Source: Propionivibrio sp. (lineage in GTDB: Bacteria; Pseudomonadota; Gammaproteobacteria; Burkholderiales; Rhodocyclaceae). From it: DNA of 61,908 nt. Both the position numbers and the translations under genes were made by a program. The notes below the pieces were generated by a model. It had not been told where the DNA came from. It searched no databases and was given only the letters and a program-made list of their open reading frames with translations. Every line of letters starts with the position of its first letter. Within the stretch, counting starts at the first letter, position 1. The stretch is taken from contig NZ_JAEUOI010000083.1 in assembly GCF_016790145.1 (NCBI RefSeq), positions 1-61,908 of the forward strand, read 5' to 3'. This document shows, piece by piece, positions 30,781 to 39,389 of the stretch.

Positions 30781-32281
30781 TCTGGGGGAAGAGGATGACG
30801 TCGCGGATGTTGGCCGAATCGGTCAGCAGCATGACCAGGCGGTCGATGCCGATGCCGCAGCCGCCGGTTGGTGGCAGGCCGTATTCGAGGGCGCGGATGT
30901 AGTCGGCATCGTAGAACATGGCTTCCTCGTCACCGGCGTCCTTGGCTTTGGCTTGCTCCAGGAAGCGTGCCGCCTGATCTTCCGGATCGTTCAGTTCGGA
31001 GAAGGCGTTGGCGATCTCGCGACCGACAATGAACAATTCAAAACGCTCGGTGATTTCCGGATTTGCATCGCTGCAACGTGCCAGCGGACTGATCTCGGCA
31101 GGATAATCGATGATGAAGGTCGGATCCCACAGATCGGCTTCGCTCGTTTCCTCGAACATCAGCAGTTGCAGGGTGCCCAGCCCCATGCCGGTCTTGACTT
31201 CGACCTTCATTGCAGCGAGTTTCTGCTTGAGCCATTCGGCATCGTTCAACTGTTCGAGCGTGTATTGGGGATGGTACTTGCGAATCGCTTCGACCATCGT
31301 CAGCCGGTCGAACGGCCTCGACAGGTCGAGCGTACGCCCCTGGTATTCGAAGATTTCGGTACCCAGCGCGTCACGCGCCGCGTGGCGCAGCAGTCCTTCG
31401 GTGAAGTCCATCAGCTTGCGGTATTCGGAGTACGCCTCGTAGAACTCCATCATGGTGAACTCGGGGTTGTGGCGCGGACTCATTCCCTCGTTGCGGAAAT
31501 TGCGGTTCATTTCAAAAACCTTCTCGAAGCCGCCAACGACCAGTTTTTTCAGGTACAACTCGGGCGCGATGCGCAGGAAAAGCTCCATATCCAGCGCGTT
31601 GTGGTGCGTCTTGAAGGGACGCGCTGAGGCACCGCCGGGAATCGGGTGCATCATCGGCGTTTCGACTTCGAGGAAGCCGTGGCCCGTCATGTAGTTACGG
31701 ATCGACTGGACGATCCGGCTACGAGCCGCGAAGGTAAAGCGCGACTGCTCGTTCATGATCAGGTCGAGATAACGCATGCGGTATTTCTGCTCCTGATCGG
31801 TCAGCCCGTGGAATTTCTCGGGCAGCGGGCGCAGCGATTTTGAAAGCAGACGGATATCCGAGCACTGGACGGTAAGTTCTCCAGTCTTGGTACGAAACAG
31901 GGTACCGATGGCGCCGATTATGTCGCCGATGTCCCAGCGCTTGAAGGCGGTGTAGGTTTCCTCGCCGACCTTGTCGCGCGCGACATAAAGCTGGATGCGC
32001 CCGGAGAGATCGGAAATGGTGATGAAGGAGGCCTTGCCCATGACGCGCTTGAGCATGATTCGACCGGCGACCTTGACCTCAACCGGTGCAGCCTCGAGTT
32101 CTTCGCCGGACTTGGAAGCGTAGACCTCGGCAATCTTGCCGGCGGTGTTTTCCCGCGAAAAGTCATTCGGGTAGGCCTTGCCGGTCGCACGCCATTCGGC
32201 GAGCTTGGCGCGGCGCTCGGCAATGATATGGTTTTCATCATGAACGGGATCGTTGATCGGAGGGCTGGTCTGTTCGGACAT
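30767..32281 (-). CDS. lysS: Lysyl-tRNA synthetase, class II
   Basis: LysS charges tRNA-Lys. The 504-aa protein has the N-terminal OB-fold anticodon-binding domain (about 60-165, [20 protein letters not shown]). The class II catalytic core has motif 2 ([20 protein letters not shown]) and motif 3 ([18 protein letters not shown]). It ends [10 protein letters not shown]. prfB lies 53 bp upstream in the same orientation; prfB-lysS is a conserved pair in proteobacteria and probably one operon. Confidence 0.97.
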   Translation of the reverse strand: MSEQTSPPINDPVHDENHIIAERRAKLAEWRATGKAYPNDFSRENTAGKIAEVYASKSGEELEAAPVEVKVAGRIMLKRVMGKASFITISDLSGRIQLYVARDKVGEETYTAFKRWDIGDIIGAIGTLFRTKTGELTVQCSDIRLLSKSLRPLPEKFHGLTDQEQKYRMRYLDLIMNEQSRFTFAARSRIVQSIRNYMTGHGFLEVETPMMHPIPGGASARPFKTHHNALDMELFLRIAPELYLKKLVVGGFEKVFEMNRNFRNEGMSPRHNPEFTMMEFYEAYSEYRKLMDFTEGLLRHAARDALGTEIFEYQGRTLDLSRPFDRLTMVEAIRKYHPQYTLEQLNDAEWLKQKLAAMKVEVKTGMGLGTLQLLMFEETSEADLWDPTFIIDYPAEISPLARCSDANPEITERFELFIVGREIANAFSELNDPEDQAARFLEQAKAKDAGDEEAMFYDADYIRALEYGLPPTGGCGIGIDRLVMLLTDSANIRDVILFPQMRPE

Positions 32282-32334
32282 GGTCTGTCTCGCAATTAAT
32301 GTGATGAAAGGTTTTAACGACGTAAGTACAGGGA

Positions 32335-33439
32335 TCAGACGCCCTGTTTCAGGCTGGCTTCGATGAACTGGTCGAGATCGCCGTCAAGCACGCTCTGTGT
32401 ATGGCCGACTTCGACGTTGGTGCGCAAATCCTTGATGCGCGACTGGTCAAGCACGTAGGAACGGATCTGGTGGCCCCAGCCGATGTCGGTCTTGGCGTCT
32501 TCGAGTTTTTGCTGATCGGCCTGGCGCTTGCGGATCTCGGCTTCGTACATGCGCGACTTCAGCATGGCCATCGCTTCGGCGCGGTTGCGATGCTGCGAAC
32601 GGTCGTTCTGGCATTGCACGACGATGCCCGACGGGAGGTGTGTGATGCGCACTGCCGAGTCGGTCTTGTTGATGTGCTGGCCGCCGGCACCCGAGGCACG
32701 GTAGGTGTCAACGCGCAGATCGGCCGGGTTGATGTCGATTTCAAACGAATCGTCGATCTCAGGGTACACGAAGATCGAGCAAAAGCTGGTATGACGACGG
32801 GCATTCGAATCGAATGGCGATTTGCGTACCAGGCGATGGATCCCGGTTTCAGAGCGTAACATGCCAAAGCAGTAGTCACCGGAGAGTTTGATCGTTGCCG
32901 TCTTGATGCCGGCGACGTCGCCCTCGGATTCTTCGAGAACGTCGACGCTGTAGCCCTTGCGCTCGCCGTACTTGATGTACATGCGCAGCAACATCGACGC
33001 CCAGTCCTGAGCCTCGGTACCGCCGGCACCGGCTTGTATGTCGATGAAGCAGTTGAGCGGGTCGGCCGGGTTGTTGAACATGCGGCGGAATTCAAGCCTG
33101 GCGACTTCCTTTTCGATTCCGTCGACATCGGCGGCAACCGCATTCAGCGTATCGTCATCGCTCTCTTCCCTGGCCATCTCGAAAAGCTCGCCGGCATCCT
33201 TGAGGCCTTCGCCTACGCGGTCGAGAGTCAGGACAACGTTTTCCAGTGATTTCTTTTCCTTGCTGAGTTCCTGTGCGCGATCCGCGTTGTCCCAGACTTT
33301 CGGGTCTTCGAGTTCGCGGGAAACGGCGCTTAACTGATCAAACTTCTGATCGTAGTCAAAGATACCTCCGCAACTCGATGGCCCGCTGAGCGAGGTCGAC
33401 GAGTCGGTTTGCGATGATATTGAGTTGCTCGGCTTCCAT
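32335..33439 (-). CDS. prfB: Peptide chain release factor 2 (programmed +1 frameshift)
   Basis: RF2 terminates translation at UGA and UAA. The ATG at 33439 opens a 27-codon zero frame ([13 protein letters not shown]...RRYL) that meets TGA at 33358-33356. Shifting +1 (skipping T33358) continues as DYDQKFDQL to the stop at 32335, giving 367 aa. The peptidyl-hydrolase GGQ motif ([16 protein letters not shown]) and the stop-codon-reading SPF motif ([11 protein letters not shown]) are intact. Autoregulation by UGA recognition is established for this family. A single-frame reading would start with unrelated sequence. Confidence 0.96.
33355..33370 (-). promoter_or_regulatory. prfB programmed frameshift site
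   Basis: On the minus strand the mRNA reads CGGAGG-TAT-CTT-TGA-C. This is an internal Shine-Dalgarno three bases before the slippery CTT, then the in-frame UGA followed by C. It matches the canonical bacterial prfB signal. Confidence 0.95.
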
Positions 33440-33633
33440 GATTGTTCCGACCACTGAAATAAACCGCTCATTATATACGCAGCAAGGCCAGGTCTTGAAG
33501 GCTACAGCGTTCGCCCGTTCGCCGGCTTCCAGGTTTTATGGAGCCTGCAATTTGCTGGATGAATGCACAGTATGGCTATTTCAAGCGTCCGTAGTAGCCT
33601 TTGCGCATTGATTCCTTCCGACCGATATCCATC

Positions 33634-33855
33634 ATGGCACGAAAAAAATCCGTCTGGCTTCCGCAAATTGGCACCGTTGCGAGCTACATTGGCCGTGCCG
33701 GCAAACTGGCGCGTGGCGGTTACAACGTCCGGGTGGTGGCCGAAACCTGTGCCGATCGCATGCTGGTGGAAGCCATCGGACGCAGCGGTTTGCCGATAAG
33801 ATTTACGGTCAAGCGTGAAAACCTTGCTCCGCTGCAGCCGGGATTGTTCGATTAA
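33634..33855 (+). CDS. Small basic hypothetical protein (73 aa)
   Basis: The predicted product begins MARKKSVWLPQIGTVASYIG and ends LAPLQPGLFD. It has about a dozen Arg/Lys residues, no membrane helix and a single Cys. I do not recognise a family. Coding is supported by its position between divergent prfB and the terminator right after its stop. The ATG at 33634 gives a natural basic start; the frame is open to 33601. No clear Shine-Dalgarno is seen. Confidence 0.55.
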   Translation: MARKKSVWLPQIGTVASYIGRAGKLARGGYNVRVVAETCADRMLVEAIGRSGLPIRFTVKRENLAPLQPGLFD

Positions 33856-33875
33856 GCTTATTCAACAAGGGAAAT

Positions 33876-33905
33876 AAGCCCTGTGCTCACCATTCAGGGC
33901 TTTCT
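33876..33905 (+). terminator. Rho-independent terminator after the 73-aa gene
   Basis: Perfect 8-bp stem AAGCCCTG/CAGGGCTT with an 11-nt loop, followed by TTCTT. The loop contains the stop codon of the convergent GIY-YIG gene, so the two 3' ends overlap. Confidence 0.7.
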
Positions 33906-34246
33906 TCAGCGGCGGCGGAGGCGATGGATTCAGGCGTGCGGGGAATCAAACCGGCGAGGAATTTACGTTTAGCCGAGGCCTTGAGTTGCTTGATCCGGTA
34001 TTCGGCCTTCGCTGCGTTGGAGTGGTCCGGGTATTCAATGCTGGCGAGCAGTCGGGCCGGCGGGTGGGCGCGCGTATAGCGGGCGCCCTTGCCGCTGGCG
34101 TGCTCGGCGTAGCGCGCAGCAACGTCGATGGCGATGCCGGTGTAGATACTGCCGTCCAGGCATTCGATCAGATAAAGGAACCACGAGGTTTGCCGGGGTG
34201 CGCTGGCATCTTCAGTGACTGATGAATTCGCCTGCACCTTGATCAT
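33887..34246 (-). CDS. GIY-YIG nuclease-domain protein (UPF0213/YhbQ type)
   Basis: The product is 119 aa starting MIKVQANSSV. The single GIY-YIG domain (about 20-100) has the LYLIECLDGSIYTGIA signature, Arg in DVAARYAEHASGKGARYTR and the catalytic Glu in KAEYRIKQL. YhbQ-like proteins are small standalone nuclease domains with unclear roles in DNA repair. A Ser/Ala/Glu tail extends beyond the usual domain end. The frame is open upstream into the rdgC end, but the ATG at 34246 gives the usual family length. Confidence 0.85.
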   Translation of the reverse strand: MIKVQANSSVTEDASAPRQTSWFLYLIECLDGSIYTGIAIDVAARYAEHASGKGARYTRAHPPARLLASIEYPDHSNAAKAEYRIKQLKASAKRKFLAGLIPRTPESIASAAAEESPEW

Positions 34247-34268
34247 TTGAAGGCTTTTGCGCAGTTGC

Positions 34269-35168
34269 TCAGCTTTCGCTGGCCAGTTCGCCACCCAACG
34301 CTTCGAGCAGATCATCGAGCAGGCGCGCGACCTCGCCGGTCATCAAGGTGAAATCGATGTCGAAACGTTCGTCCTCATTTTCCGCCTGTCCATCGGCTTC
34401 TTCCTTGAGAATGTCCAAAAAGCCGAGGCGCTTGATCTGCAGGTTTTCATTGAGCACAAAGGAGATACGCTCACCCCAGGTCAGCGCCAGTCGTGTCACG
34501 ATCTTGCCGGCCGCAATATGCTGGCGGATTTCCTCGCCTTCCAGCGTGTGCTTGACGTAGCGCACCGTCGCCTTTTCAGCCGAACGCAATTCCAGATCCT
34601 GGTCGATGGTGAATCCACCCGGCGCCTCGCCATCGGCTACCCAGCCGGTCATCGCCGCCGAAGGCGATTGCGTTGTCTTGAGCAGCCTGACCGGCAGGCT
34701 GTCGACCGCTTTGCGCAGATGTTCGAGAAACTCCTCGGCCCTGGCCGGCGCTGCGGCATCAATGACCAGCCAGCCGTTGACCGGATCGATCCAGCCAAAG
34801 GTGGTGCGGCGGCGAATGAAGGCACGCGGCAGCAGTTCGCTGGTCATCGCATCGCGGAGTTCACGCATCTCCTTGCGACCAACGCGACGGCCTTCGTTCT
34901 CCTCGATCGCTGTCGCCCGCTCGTCGGCAAATTGCCTGACCACCGAGGCCGGCAGCAGCTTTTCCTCGATACCCAGCGCCAGCAGCCACTGCCGGTTGAC
35001 GGCATGGACGAGCGTGCCAGCGGCGCACGGCGGAACCCAGCCGATGCTCCGCGAATCGCCTGCGCTGCAGGGAGGCAGGGTCAGCGTGGATAGCTGTTCT
35101 TCAAGTTTGCCGGCATTGCCGGCCCAGCTTTTTGGCAGACGGTAGATCTGGAGGTTTCTGAACCACAT
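34269..35168 (-). CDS. rdgC: Recombination-associated protein RdgC
   Basis: RdgC forms a ring around duplex DNA and restrains RecA-promoted recombination; in Neisseria it affects pilin variation. The 299-aa protein is typical throughout: MWFRNLQIYRLP at the start, GWVPPCAAGTLVH, the FGWIDPVNGWLVIDAAAPARAEE region and ERISFVLNENLQIKRLGFLDIL near the end. It is a monocistronic-looking gene divergent from the 111-aa unknown gene, with the GIY-YIG gene 22 bp behind it. Confidence 0.95.
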   Translation of the reverse strand: MWFRNLQIYRLPKSWAGNAGKLEEQLSTLTLPPCSAGDSRSIGWVPPCAAGTLVHAVNRQWLLALGIEEKLLPASVVRQFADERATAIEENEGRRVGRKEMRELRDAMTSELLPRAFIRRRTTFGWIDPVNGWLVIDAAAPARAEEFLEHLRKAVDSLPVRLLKTTQSPSAAMTGWVADGEAPGGFTIDQDLELRSAEKATVRYVKHTLEGEEIRQHIAAGKIVTRLALTWGERISFVLNENLQIKRLGFLDILKEEADGQAENEDERFDIDFTLMTGEVARLLDDLLEALGGELASES

Positions 35169-35298
35169 GGGGCAGACTCAAAAAAGAGAGGGATTATAGG
35201 GCTGAATGCCGTGCTTAATGGATCGTTTTCTTACTTCCAGAGCACTTGATTTATTGCGAGTGTTGAATGTGGGCTGTCGTGTAGTTCATAATGTCGGT

Positions 35299-35634
35299 AT
35301 GAATGATCCACAACCTATTGATCCGCGTCGCCGGATTCGAGAACTTCTTGCCATCCCGGAGCGGGATCGCACCGATGAGCAGTGGGATGAACTGAACGAA
35401 CTCGAAATCCGTACGGCCCCTGGAAACCGTGAGTCAGACCGAACGCCGGAGCGGCCGTCGGATATGCGTCCGGGCATTTCCGGACAGGGTCGTCGCCCTG
35501 AACGCAACAAGGGGGTAAATAACAATAGCCCGCGGCCGGATGGTCGGCCACAGGAAGGAAGGCTCGATGGTCGTCCGCCCAAACGACAACATCGGCGCCC
35601 TAAACGTCCGCTCGAGACCCCCGGAAATAGCTGA
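35299..35634 (+). CDS. Disordered basic hypothetical protein (111 aa)
   Basis: The product starts MNDPQPIDPRRRIRELLAI, has a predicted helical segment (RTDEQWDELNELEIRTA, about 26-42) and then about 70 residues rich in Arg, Pro, Gly and Asn. No family is recognised. The short ordered helix with a basic disordered tail suggests a nucleic-acid or protein-binding peptide, but that is inference. A terminator follows 18 bp after the stop, supporting a real gene. The frame stays open to 35206; ATG 35299 starts the better-structured part. Confidence 0.6.
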   Translation: MNDPQPIDPRRRIRELLAIPERDRTDEQWDELNELEIRTAPGNRESDRTPERPSDMRPGISGQGRRPERNKGVNNNSPRPDGRPQEGRLDGRPPKRQHRRPKRPLETPGNS

Positions 35635-35651
35635 TGGCTTGACACCTTGAC

Positions 35652-35683
35652 AAAACCTGAGTTCGAAAAGCTCGGGTTTTTTA
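35652..35683. terminator. Rho-independent terminator between convergent genes
   Basis: The plus strand reads AAAACCTGAG, a TTCGAAAAG loop and CTCGGGTTTTTT. The stem has one G-T wobble. The A-run and T-run on either side would allow it to serve both the 111-aa gene and tonB. Confidence 0.8.
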
Positions 35684-35717
35684 TGGATAGTGATCGTATT
35701 GTTGTGTGCAAAGATAT

Positions 35718-36353
35718 TCAGTTCAGGCGAAATACGAGCGGGATGCGAACCCAGGCTTCGACAGCCTGTTCACCCCGGCGGGCAGGGACGAAACGCCAGC
35801 CGCGCACGGCGTCCATGGCCGCCGTGTCAAGGGCGGTATCGCCGGAACTGGTCGCCAGCTTGAGTTCCCTGGCCTCGCCCCCCACACCCACCCGGGCATC
35901 GATGAAAACCGCTCCCTCGATACCCCTTCGGCGTGCCGAGGCCGGGTAGGGCGGCGGCGGATTGGCGAGGTAGGCGGCATTGAAACGGGGCGGCTCGAAC
36001 ACGGCCGGCCCAGTGGCTGCGGCTACGACCCCGGATGCCTGAGCGGATGGCAACGCTTCAGGCGCAGCGACAGGCGGCGCTGAGGTAGTGAACGATGACG
36101 TGGGGGCGGCCACCGCCAGCACCGCCGGTCGCCGTGGGGCCGGCAGGGGAACGGCTGGTTTCGGAGCGGCGGCTACTGCCCGCGGCTCGGGTGCGACTGG
36201 AGCCATTTCCGGCAATCCCGCCACGGGCCCCTGCAGAGTGGCTACGATGACCGGTAAGGGTGGCGGCGTCCATGGCCTGGGATACAGTGCCGCCACCGCC
36301 GCCACATGGACGGCAATGGAAGCAAGGAGGGCGTAGCGTAGCAGGCGATCCAT
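35718..36353 (-). CDS. tonB: TonB energy transducer
   Basis: TonB carries proton-motive energy from ExbB/ExbD to outer-membrane receptors. The 211-aa protein has an N-terminal membrane helix (about 6-23), a Pro/Ala-rich periplasm-spanning region (about 28-115) and a TonB C-terminal domain. That domain shows YPASARRRGIEGAVFIDARVGVGG, SSGDTALDTAAMDAVRGWRFVPA and IPLVFRLN. It follows the receptor gene by 11 bp, so it is most likely a dedicated TonB for that receptor. No exbB/exbD lie in the window. A TTG one codon upstream is an alternative start. Confidence 0.92.
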   Translation of the reverse strand: MDRLLRYALLASIAVHVAAVAALYPRPWTPPPLPVIVATLQGPVAGLPEMAPVAPEPRAVAAAPKPAVPLPAPRRPAVLAVAAPTSSFTTSAPPVAAPEALPSAQASGVVAAATGPAVFEPPRFNAAYLANPPPPYPASARRRGIEGAVFIDARVGVGGEARELKLATSSGDTALDTAAMDAVRGWRFVPARRGEQAVEAWVRIPLVFRLN

Positions 36354-36364
36354 CAACGGCAGGT

Positions 36365-38446
36365 TCAGAAGCGATGTGACAAGGTGAGGCGGAAGGTGCG
36401 CGGTTCGCTGGGGTGAATGTGGCGGTCGAACACCGGTGCAATTTCGTTGGGTAACTGCGAATCGTACCAGTATTCGATGTCGTTCACCTCGCGGTCGAAT
36501 AAATTGTAGACGTCAATCCACACCCGGGTCTGCTTGTCGATCTTGTAGCCGAGGCGCATGTTGGTTAGCGACGAACTGGATGAGCGCACGGAATTGTCCT
36601 CGATCAGTGGCCGCGAGCCAAAGTAGCGCAGGCGAACCGAGCCGAACCAGGGGCCGAGGTGGTCGACGGTGACACCGAGATTAGCCGTGGCCATCACGGC
36701 GCCCGGGATGTAATTGCCGTCCACGCTGTTTTCGCTGAAACGCGCATGCGACCAGGCCAGATCGGCGTCGAAGGCCAGCCAGTCAATCGGTACGTAGAAG
36801 TTGGTCCATTCAACGCCATAGCGGCGTGACGGGCGCGAAGGCTCGGTGGTCCCGGCATCGCCGACGAACAGCAGTTCGGAATCCATATTCAGTTGCCACA
36901 GGGCCAGTGTCGTCTGCCAGCCCTTGAGCGGTTCGCTGCGCACGCCGATTTCGTAACCCGTGGTGCGCACCAGGGGGTTGACCGAATCGACAGGTGTGAC
37001 GCCATCGGCCGGATCAAGCTTGATGGTTGTTCCACGGGCGTCGTTGGAATGGAAACCCTGGCCATAATTCAGATAGAGTTCAGTTCTTCGCCACGGTCCA
37101 AGAATCAGGGAAAATTTCGGCGACAGCATCTGGTCGCTGGCCTTGCCGGAGTTGGCGGCAAGGCTGGAATCGACATCGAAACGGTAGGTATCGCCACGCA
37201 GGCCGAGGATGGAACGTAGCCACGGCGTCCAGCGGGTTTCGTTCTGTGCCCAGAGGGCCAGGTTCTTCTGGGTAACATCGTCTTCGCGTACGGTGCTCAG
37301 CGTGTTTCGCGCCTGGGTGTTGTAAAGTCCTACCGGCCGCAGACGGTCGATACGCCCGTAGACGCCAAAGGAATTTTCCACCGGCAAGCCGCCCCAGTTG
37401 GCAAAGAGCGAATGCGAAGCGGCAAAACCGGCATTCTTACGGCGCTCGGACTGCTTGAACTGATCCCCCGTGTTGCAGGTGCCGCTGTTGGCAAAGTCGT
37501 TCAGGCAATACTGGAAGTTGGACCACAGATCGAGGTCTGATTTTACCCACCAGGCATTGGCCTTGCTATGGCTGTCCTGTCCGCGCGCCGCCCATTCGCC
37601 GGAGAGGCTGTAACGGTGCGTCTCGCCGCCGGTAGTCCGGTCGAGGGTACCAAAACGATCGATCAGGCCGCTGTCGATGGCCCGTTCGGCCACCTGGTCG
37701 GTGGAGGTCCACTGGCCGCGATAGGCCATGGCGGTTACGGCGAAACCGTCATTGCGGTTGCCCTGACTGTAGCTCAGCACACCGTTGAGCTTGCGATAGT
37801 TCTCATCGACGACCCACGGGCCGTCGTTGTGAAACCATTCGAGGGCATAAAGCAGCCGACCGCTGCCGACTTCCGGTGATCCCGCGAGCAAAGCGCGGGC
37901 GTATCCGTTCTGACCCACGGTCGCCAGGGCAAGGATTCCATCGATCTGGCGGAAGTAGTCAATACGGGCGCTTCCGGCCGACGCGAAGTCGCCCTCTTCT
38001 GCGAAGTACGGTCCTTTGCGGAACGCCATGCGCTCGACCAGTTCGGGAATCAGGAAGTTGAGATCGGTATAGCCCTGGCCATGGGCGTGCGAGGGCATAT
38101 TGACCGGCATGCCGCCGACAAAGGTAGCGAAATCGGTCCCGTGGTCGAGGTTGAAGCCGCGCAGGAAATACTGGTTGGCCTTCCCGTCTCCGGCGTGCTG
38201 GGTAACCATCATTCCCGGCACCATTTCCAGCACCTCCCCCGGACGCAGGATGGCTACTGCCCCGATGCGCTGGCTGGAAACCACGCCCTCGCTCCCGGAA
38301 GCAGCAGCCCCCAGCAGATTCTCACTCTGGGCGCGGACCTCGATCGGTGAAAGCAATTGCAGATCTTCCGCTACCGCATGATCCGGCATTAAAACCGCCA
38401 GACCCACGGCAAATGACAGCCATCCTGAATTCAGACACCTCTTCAT
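36365..38446 (-). CDS. TonB-dependent outer-membrane receptor, candidate nickel receptor
   Basis: The 693-aa protein has a signal peptide (about 1-26, ending HAVAED), a plug domain (about 45-160; IEVRAQSENLLG, VEMVPGMM-like entry, RGFNLDHGTDF) and a 22-strand type barrel ending in Phe (LTLSHRF), the usual outer-membrane sorting signal. The plug loop MPVNMPSHAHGQGY is rich in His and Met, suiting a metal. Substrate is inferred from context: nikR upstream and tonB downstream. Iron or cobalt complexes remain possible. AAGGAGG precedes the ATG and an operator-like dyad lies 15 bp further. Confidence 0.88.
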   Translation of the reverse strand: MKRCLNSGWLSFAVGLAVLMPDHAVAEDLQLLSPIEVRAQSENLLGAAASGSEGVVSSQRIGAVAILRPGEVLEMVPGMMVTQHAGDGKANQYFLRGFNLDHGTDFATFVGGMPVNMPSHAHGQGYTDLNFLIPELVERMAFRKGPYFAEEGDFASAGSARIDYFRQIDGILALATVGQNGYARALLAGSPEVGSGRLLYALEWFHNDGPWVVDENYRKLNGVLSYSQGNRNDGFAVTAMAYRGQWTSTDQVAERAIDSGLIDRFGTLDRTTGGETHRYSLSGEWAARGQDSHSKANAWWVKSDLDLWSNFQYCLNDFANSGTCNTGDQFKQSERRKNAGFAASHSLFANWGGLPVENSFGVYGRIDRLRPVGLYNTQARNTLSTVREDDVTQKNLALWAQNETRWTPWLRSILGLRGDTYRFDVDSSLAANSGKASDQMLSPKFSLILGPWRRTELYLNYGQGFHSNDARGTTIKLDPADGVTPVDSVNPLVRTTGYEIGVRSEPLKGWQTTLALWQLNMDSELLFVGDAGTTEPSRPSRRYGVEWTNFYVPIDWLAFDADLAWSHARFSENSVDGNYIPGAVMATANLGVTVDHLGPWFGSVRLRYFGSRPLIEDNSVRSSSSSLTNMRLGYKIDKQTRVWIDVYNLFDREVNDIEYWYDSQLPNEIAPVFDRHIHPSEPRTFRLTLSHRF

Positions 38447-38461
38447 GACTCCTCCTTAGTA

Positions 38462-38488
38462 GTATGAATATTATTAGAATAATCTTAC
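38462..38488. promoter_or_regulatory. NikR-like operator A at the receptor promoter
   Basis: The arms GTATGA and TCTTAC are 15 bp apart. E. coli NikR binds GTATGA-N16-TCATAC, so the arms fit but the spacing is one shorter. The interior is AT-rich with ATTATT-AG-AATAAT, which could also suit a Fur-like protein. It lies 15 bp before the receptor start codon. Confidence 0.5.
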
Positions 38489-38497
38489 CTGGCCAGG

Positions 38498-38522
38498 AAA
38501 AAAATGCCGGCGAACCGGCATT
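38498..38522 (-). terminator. Rho-independent terminator upstream of the receptor
   Basis: Seven-pair stem ATGCCGG/CCGGCAT with loop CGAA on the plus strand, next to seven A residues. On the minus strand it is a strong hairpin followed by TTTTTTT. It would end transcription coming from nikR or from a promoter near 38800, just before the receptor promoter. Confidence 0.85.
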
Positions 38523-38773
38523 GCCTGCAGTTTCTTTTTGAATTGGTAGCCGTCGTTTGGGGCAGGCATTGTTCTAAACATCCCAGGCAACCCTGGTCTT
38601 GGTGGCCAAATGCATCAAAGCGCCTTTAATAGACGGACTGGAACGGCCATTGTCATGGCTTGGAACGCCACAGTTCGCCGGATGCCTGAATTGAACATGG
38701 TGCCTGTTAGCAAAAACAGCAGGGTCAACAACGCTTGCGTTCGCCAGTCGTTGGCGAGGGTTTCAGTAAAATA

Positions 38774-38800
38774 GTGTGAACATAATAATAGTTATCATAC
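38774..38800. promoter_or_regulatory. NikR-like operator B, distal copy
   Basis: Arms GTGTGA and TCATAC with 15 bp between, the same layout as operator A. The two 27-bp windows agree at 19 positions. It lies 88 bp downstream of the nikR stop and about 330 bp from the receptor start. Confidence 0.45.
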
Positions 38801-38887
38801 ATCCAGCTCTTGCAGATGAACAAAACTATTCATATATTTTGCCGAGAAGGCTTGTCGAGTAATTCAATGACTTACGAAAAGACCTAC

Positions 38888-39352
38888 TCAGCAGGCCGGG
38901 CGGTAGTGAATATGTGCTTCACCCGCCTCGTCATGGGCGTGGTGGTGTTCGGCCTGCAGCGCGATTAAATTCAGATGCCCATGACGTACGCCGCTTTCCG
39001 CAATCAGGGAATCGGCAAAACGCCGGACATCGGCGGTCAGGCCTTTCAGAATGACTGTTTCCAGGCAGTTTTCGTGGTCGAGATGGCTGTGCATGGCCGC
39101 CACCGTCAGATCGTGATGATCGTGCTGCAAACCCATCAGCCGCTCGGCCAGTTCGCGTTCGTGATGGTTATAGACATACGAGAGATTGGCAACGCAATGA
39201 CCGGCTGGCGGGTCGCGCTGGCGGTCTCTCTCAATGGCGCCACGGATCAGGTCACGCACCGCCTCCGAGCGGTTGCTGTAACCGCGTGCGGCGATCAGCT
39301 CGTCAAACTGCCTGGCCAGAGTATCGTCAAGCGAAATCGTGAAGCGTTCCAT
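38888..39352 (-). CDS. nikR: Nickel-responsive regulator NikR
   Basis: NikR is a ribbon-helix-helix repressor that binds operators when loaded with nickel. The 154-aa protein has the RHH domain (MERFTISLDDTLARQFDELI, about 1-45) and an ACT-type nickel domain. Ligands appear as His77, His88, His90 and Cys96, each one residue later than H76, H87, H89 and C95 of E. coli. A His-rich tail (EHHHAHDEAGEAHIHYRP) extends past the usual about 133-residue end and could bind extra metal. The start at 39352 has GGGGGA upstream. The gene is followed by the receptor-tonB pair. Confidence 0.93.
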   Translation of the reverse strand: MERFTISLDDTLARQFDELIAARGYSNRSEAVRDLIRGAIERDRQRDPPAGHCVANLSYVYNHHERELAERLMGLQHDHHDLTVAAMHSHLDHENCLETVILKGLTADVRRFADSLIAESGVRHGHLNLIALQAEHHHAHDEAGEAHIHYRPAC

Positions 39353-39367
39353 GCCACTTTCCCCCTG

Positions 39368-39389
39368 AAAAAAAGCCGCCTGGCGGGCG
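39368..39389 (-). terminator. Probable terminator between dnaQ and nikR
   Basis: On the minus strand GCCCGCCAGGCGGC forms a short GC hairpin with one bulge, followed by TTTTTTT. It ends about 16 nt before the nikR start codon, so nikR would depend on read-through or on a promoter overlapping the hairpin. Confidence 0.55.

Larger units (their letters stand above)
38447..38887. other. 441-bp nikR-receptor intergenic region
   Basis: The gap holds operator-like dyads at each side (38462-38488, 38774-38800) and a minus-strand terminator (38498-38522). The segment between them (38523-38773) contains no recognised gene. On the minus strand a 27-codon ATG frame (38615-38698, MFNSGIRRTVAF...) lies in a longer open stretch with a hydrophobic LLTLLFLLTG segment. 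No cobalamin or NiCo riboswitch core was recognised by eye. A short regulated transcript, leader peptide or relic sequence are all possible. Confidence 0.4.

Noticed and set aside
38615-38698. 27-codon ATG frame on the minus strand
   Set aside because: Too short to call a gene and without a clear ribosome site; recorded only in the intergenic entry.
38523-38773. Cobalamin or NiCo riboswitch before the receptor
   Set aside because: The region ends in a terminator near a receptor gene, which prompted a search, but the conserved B12-box and NiCo cores were not visible.
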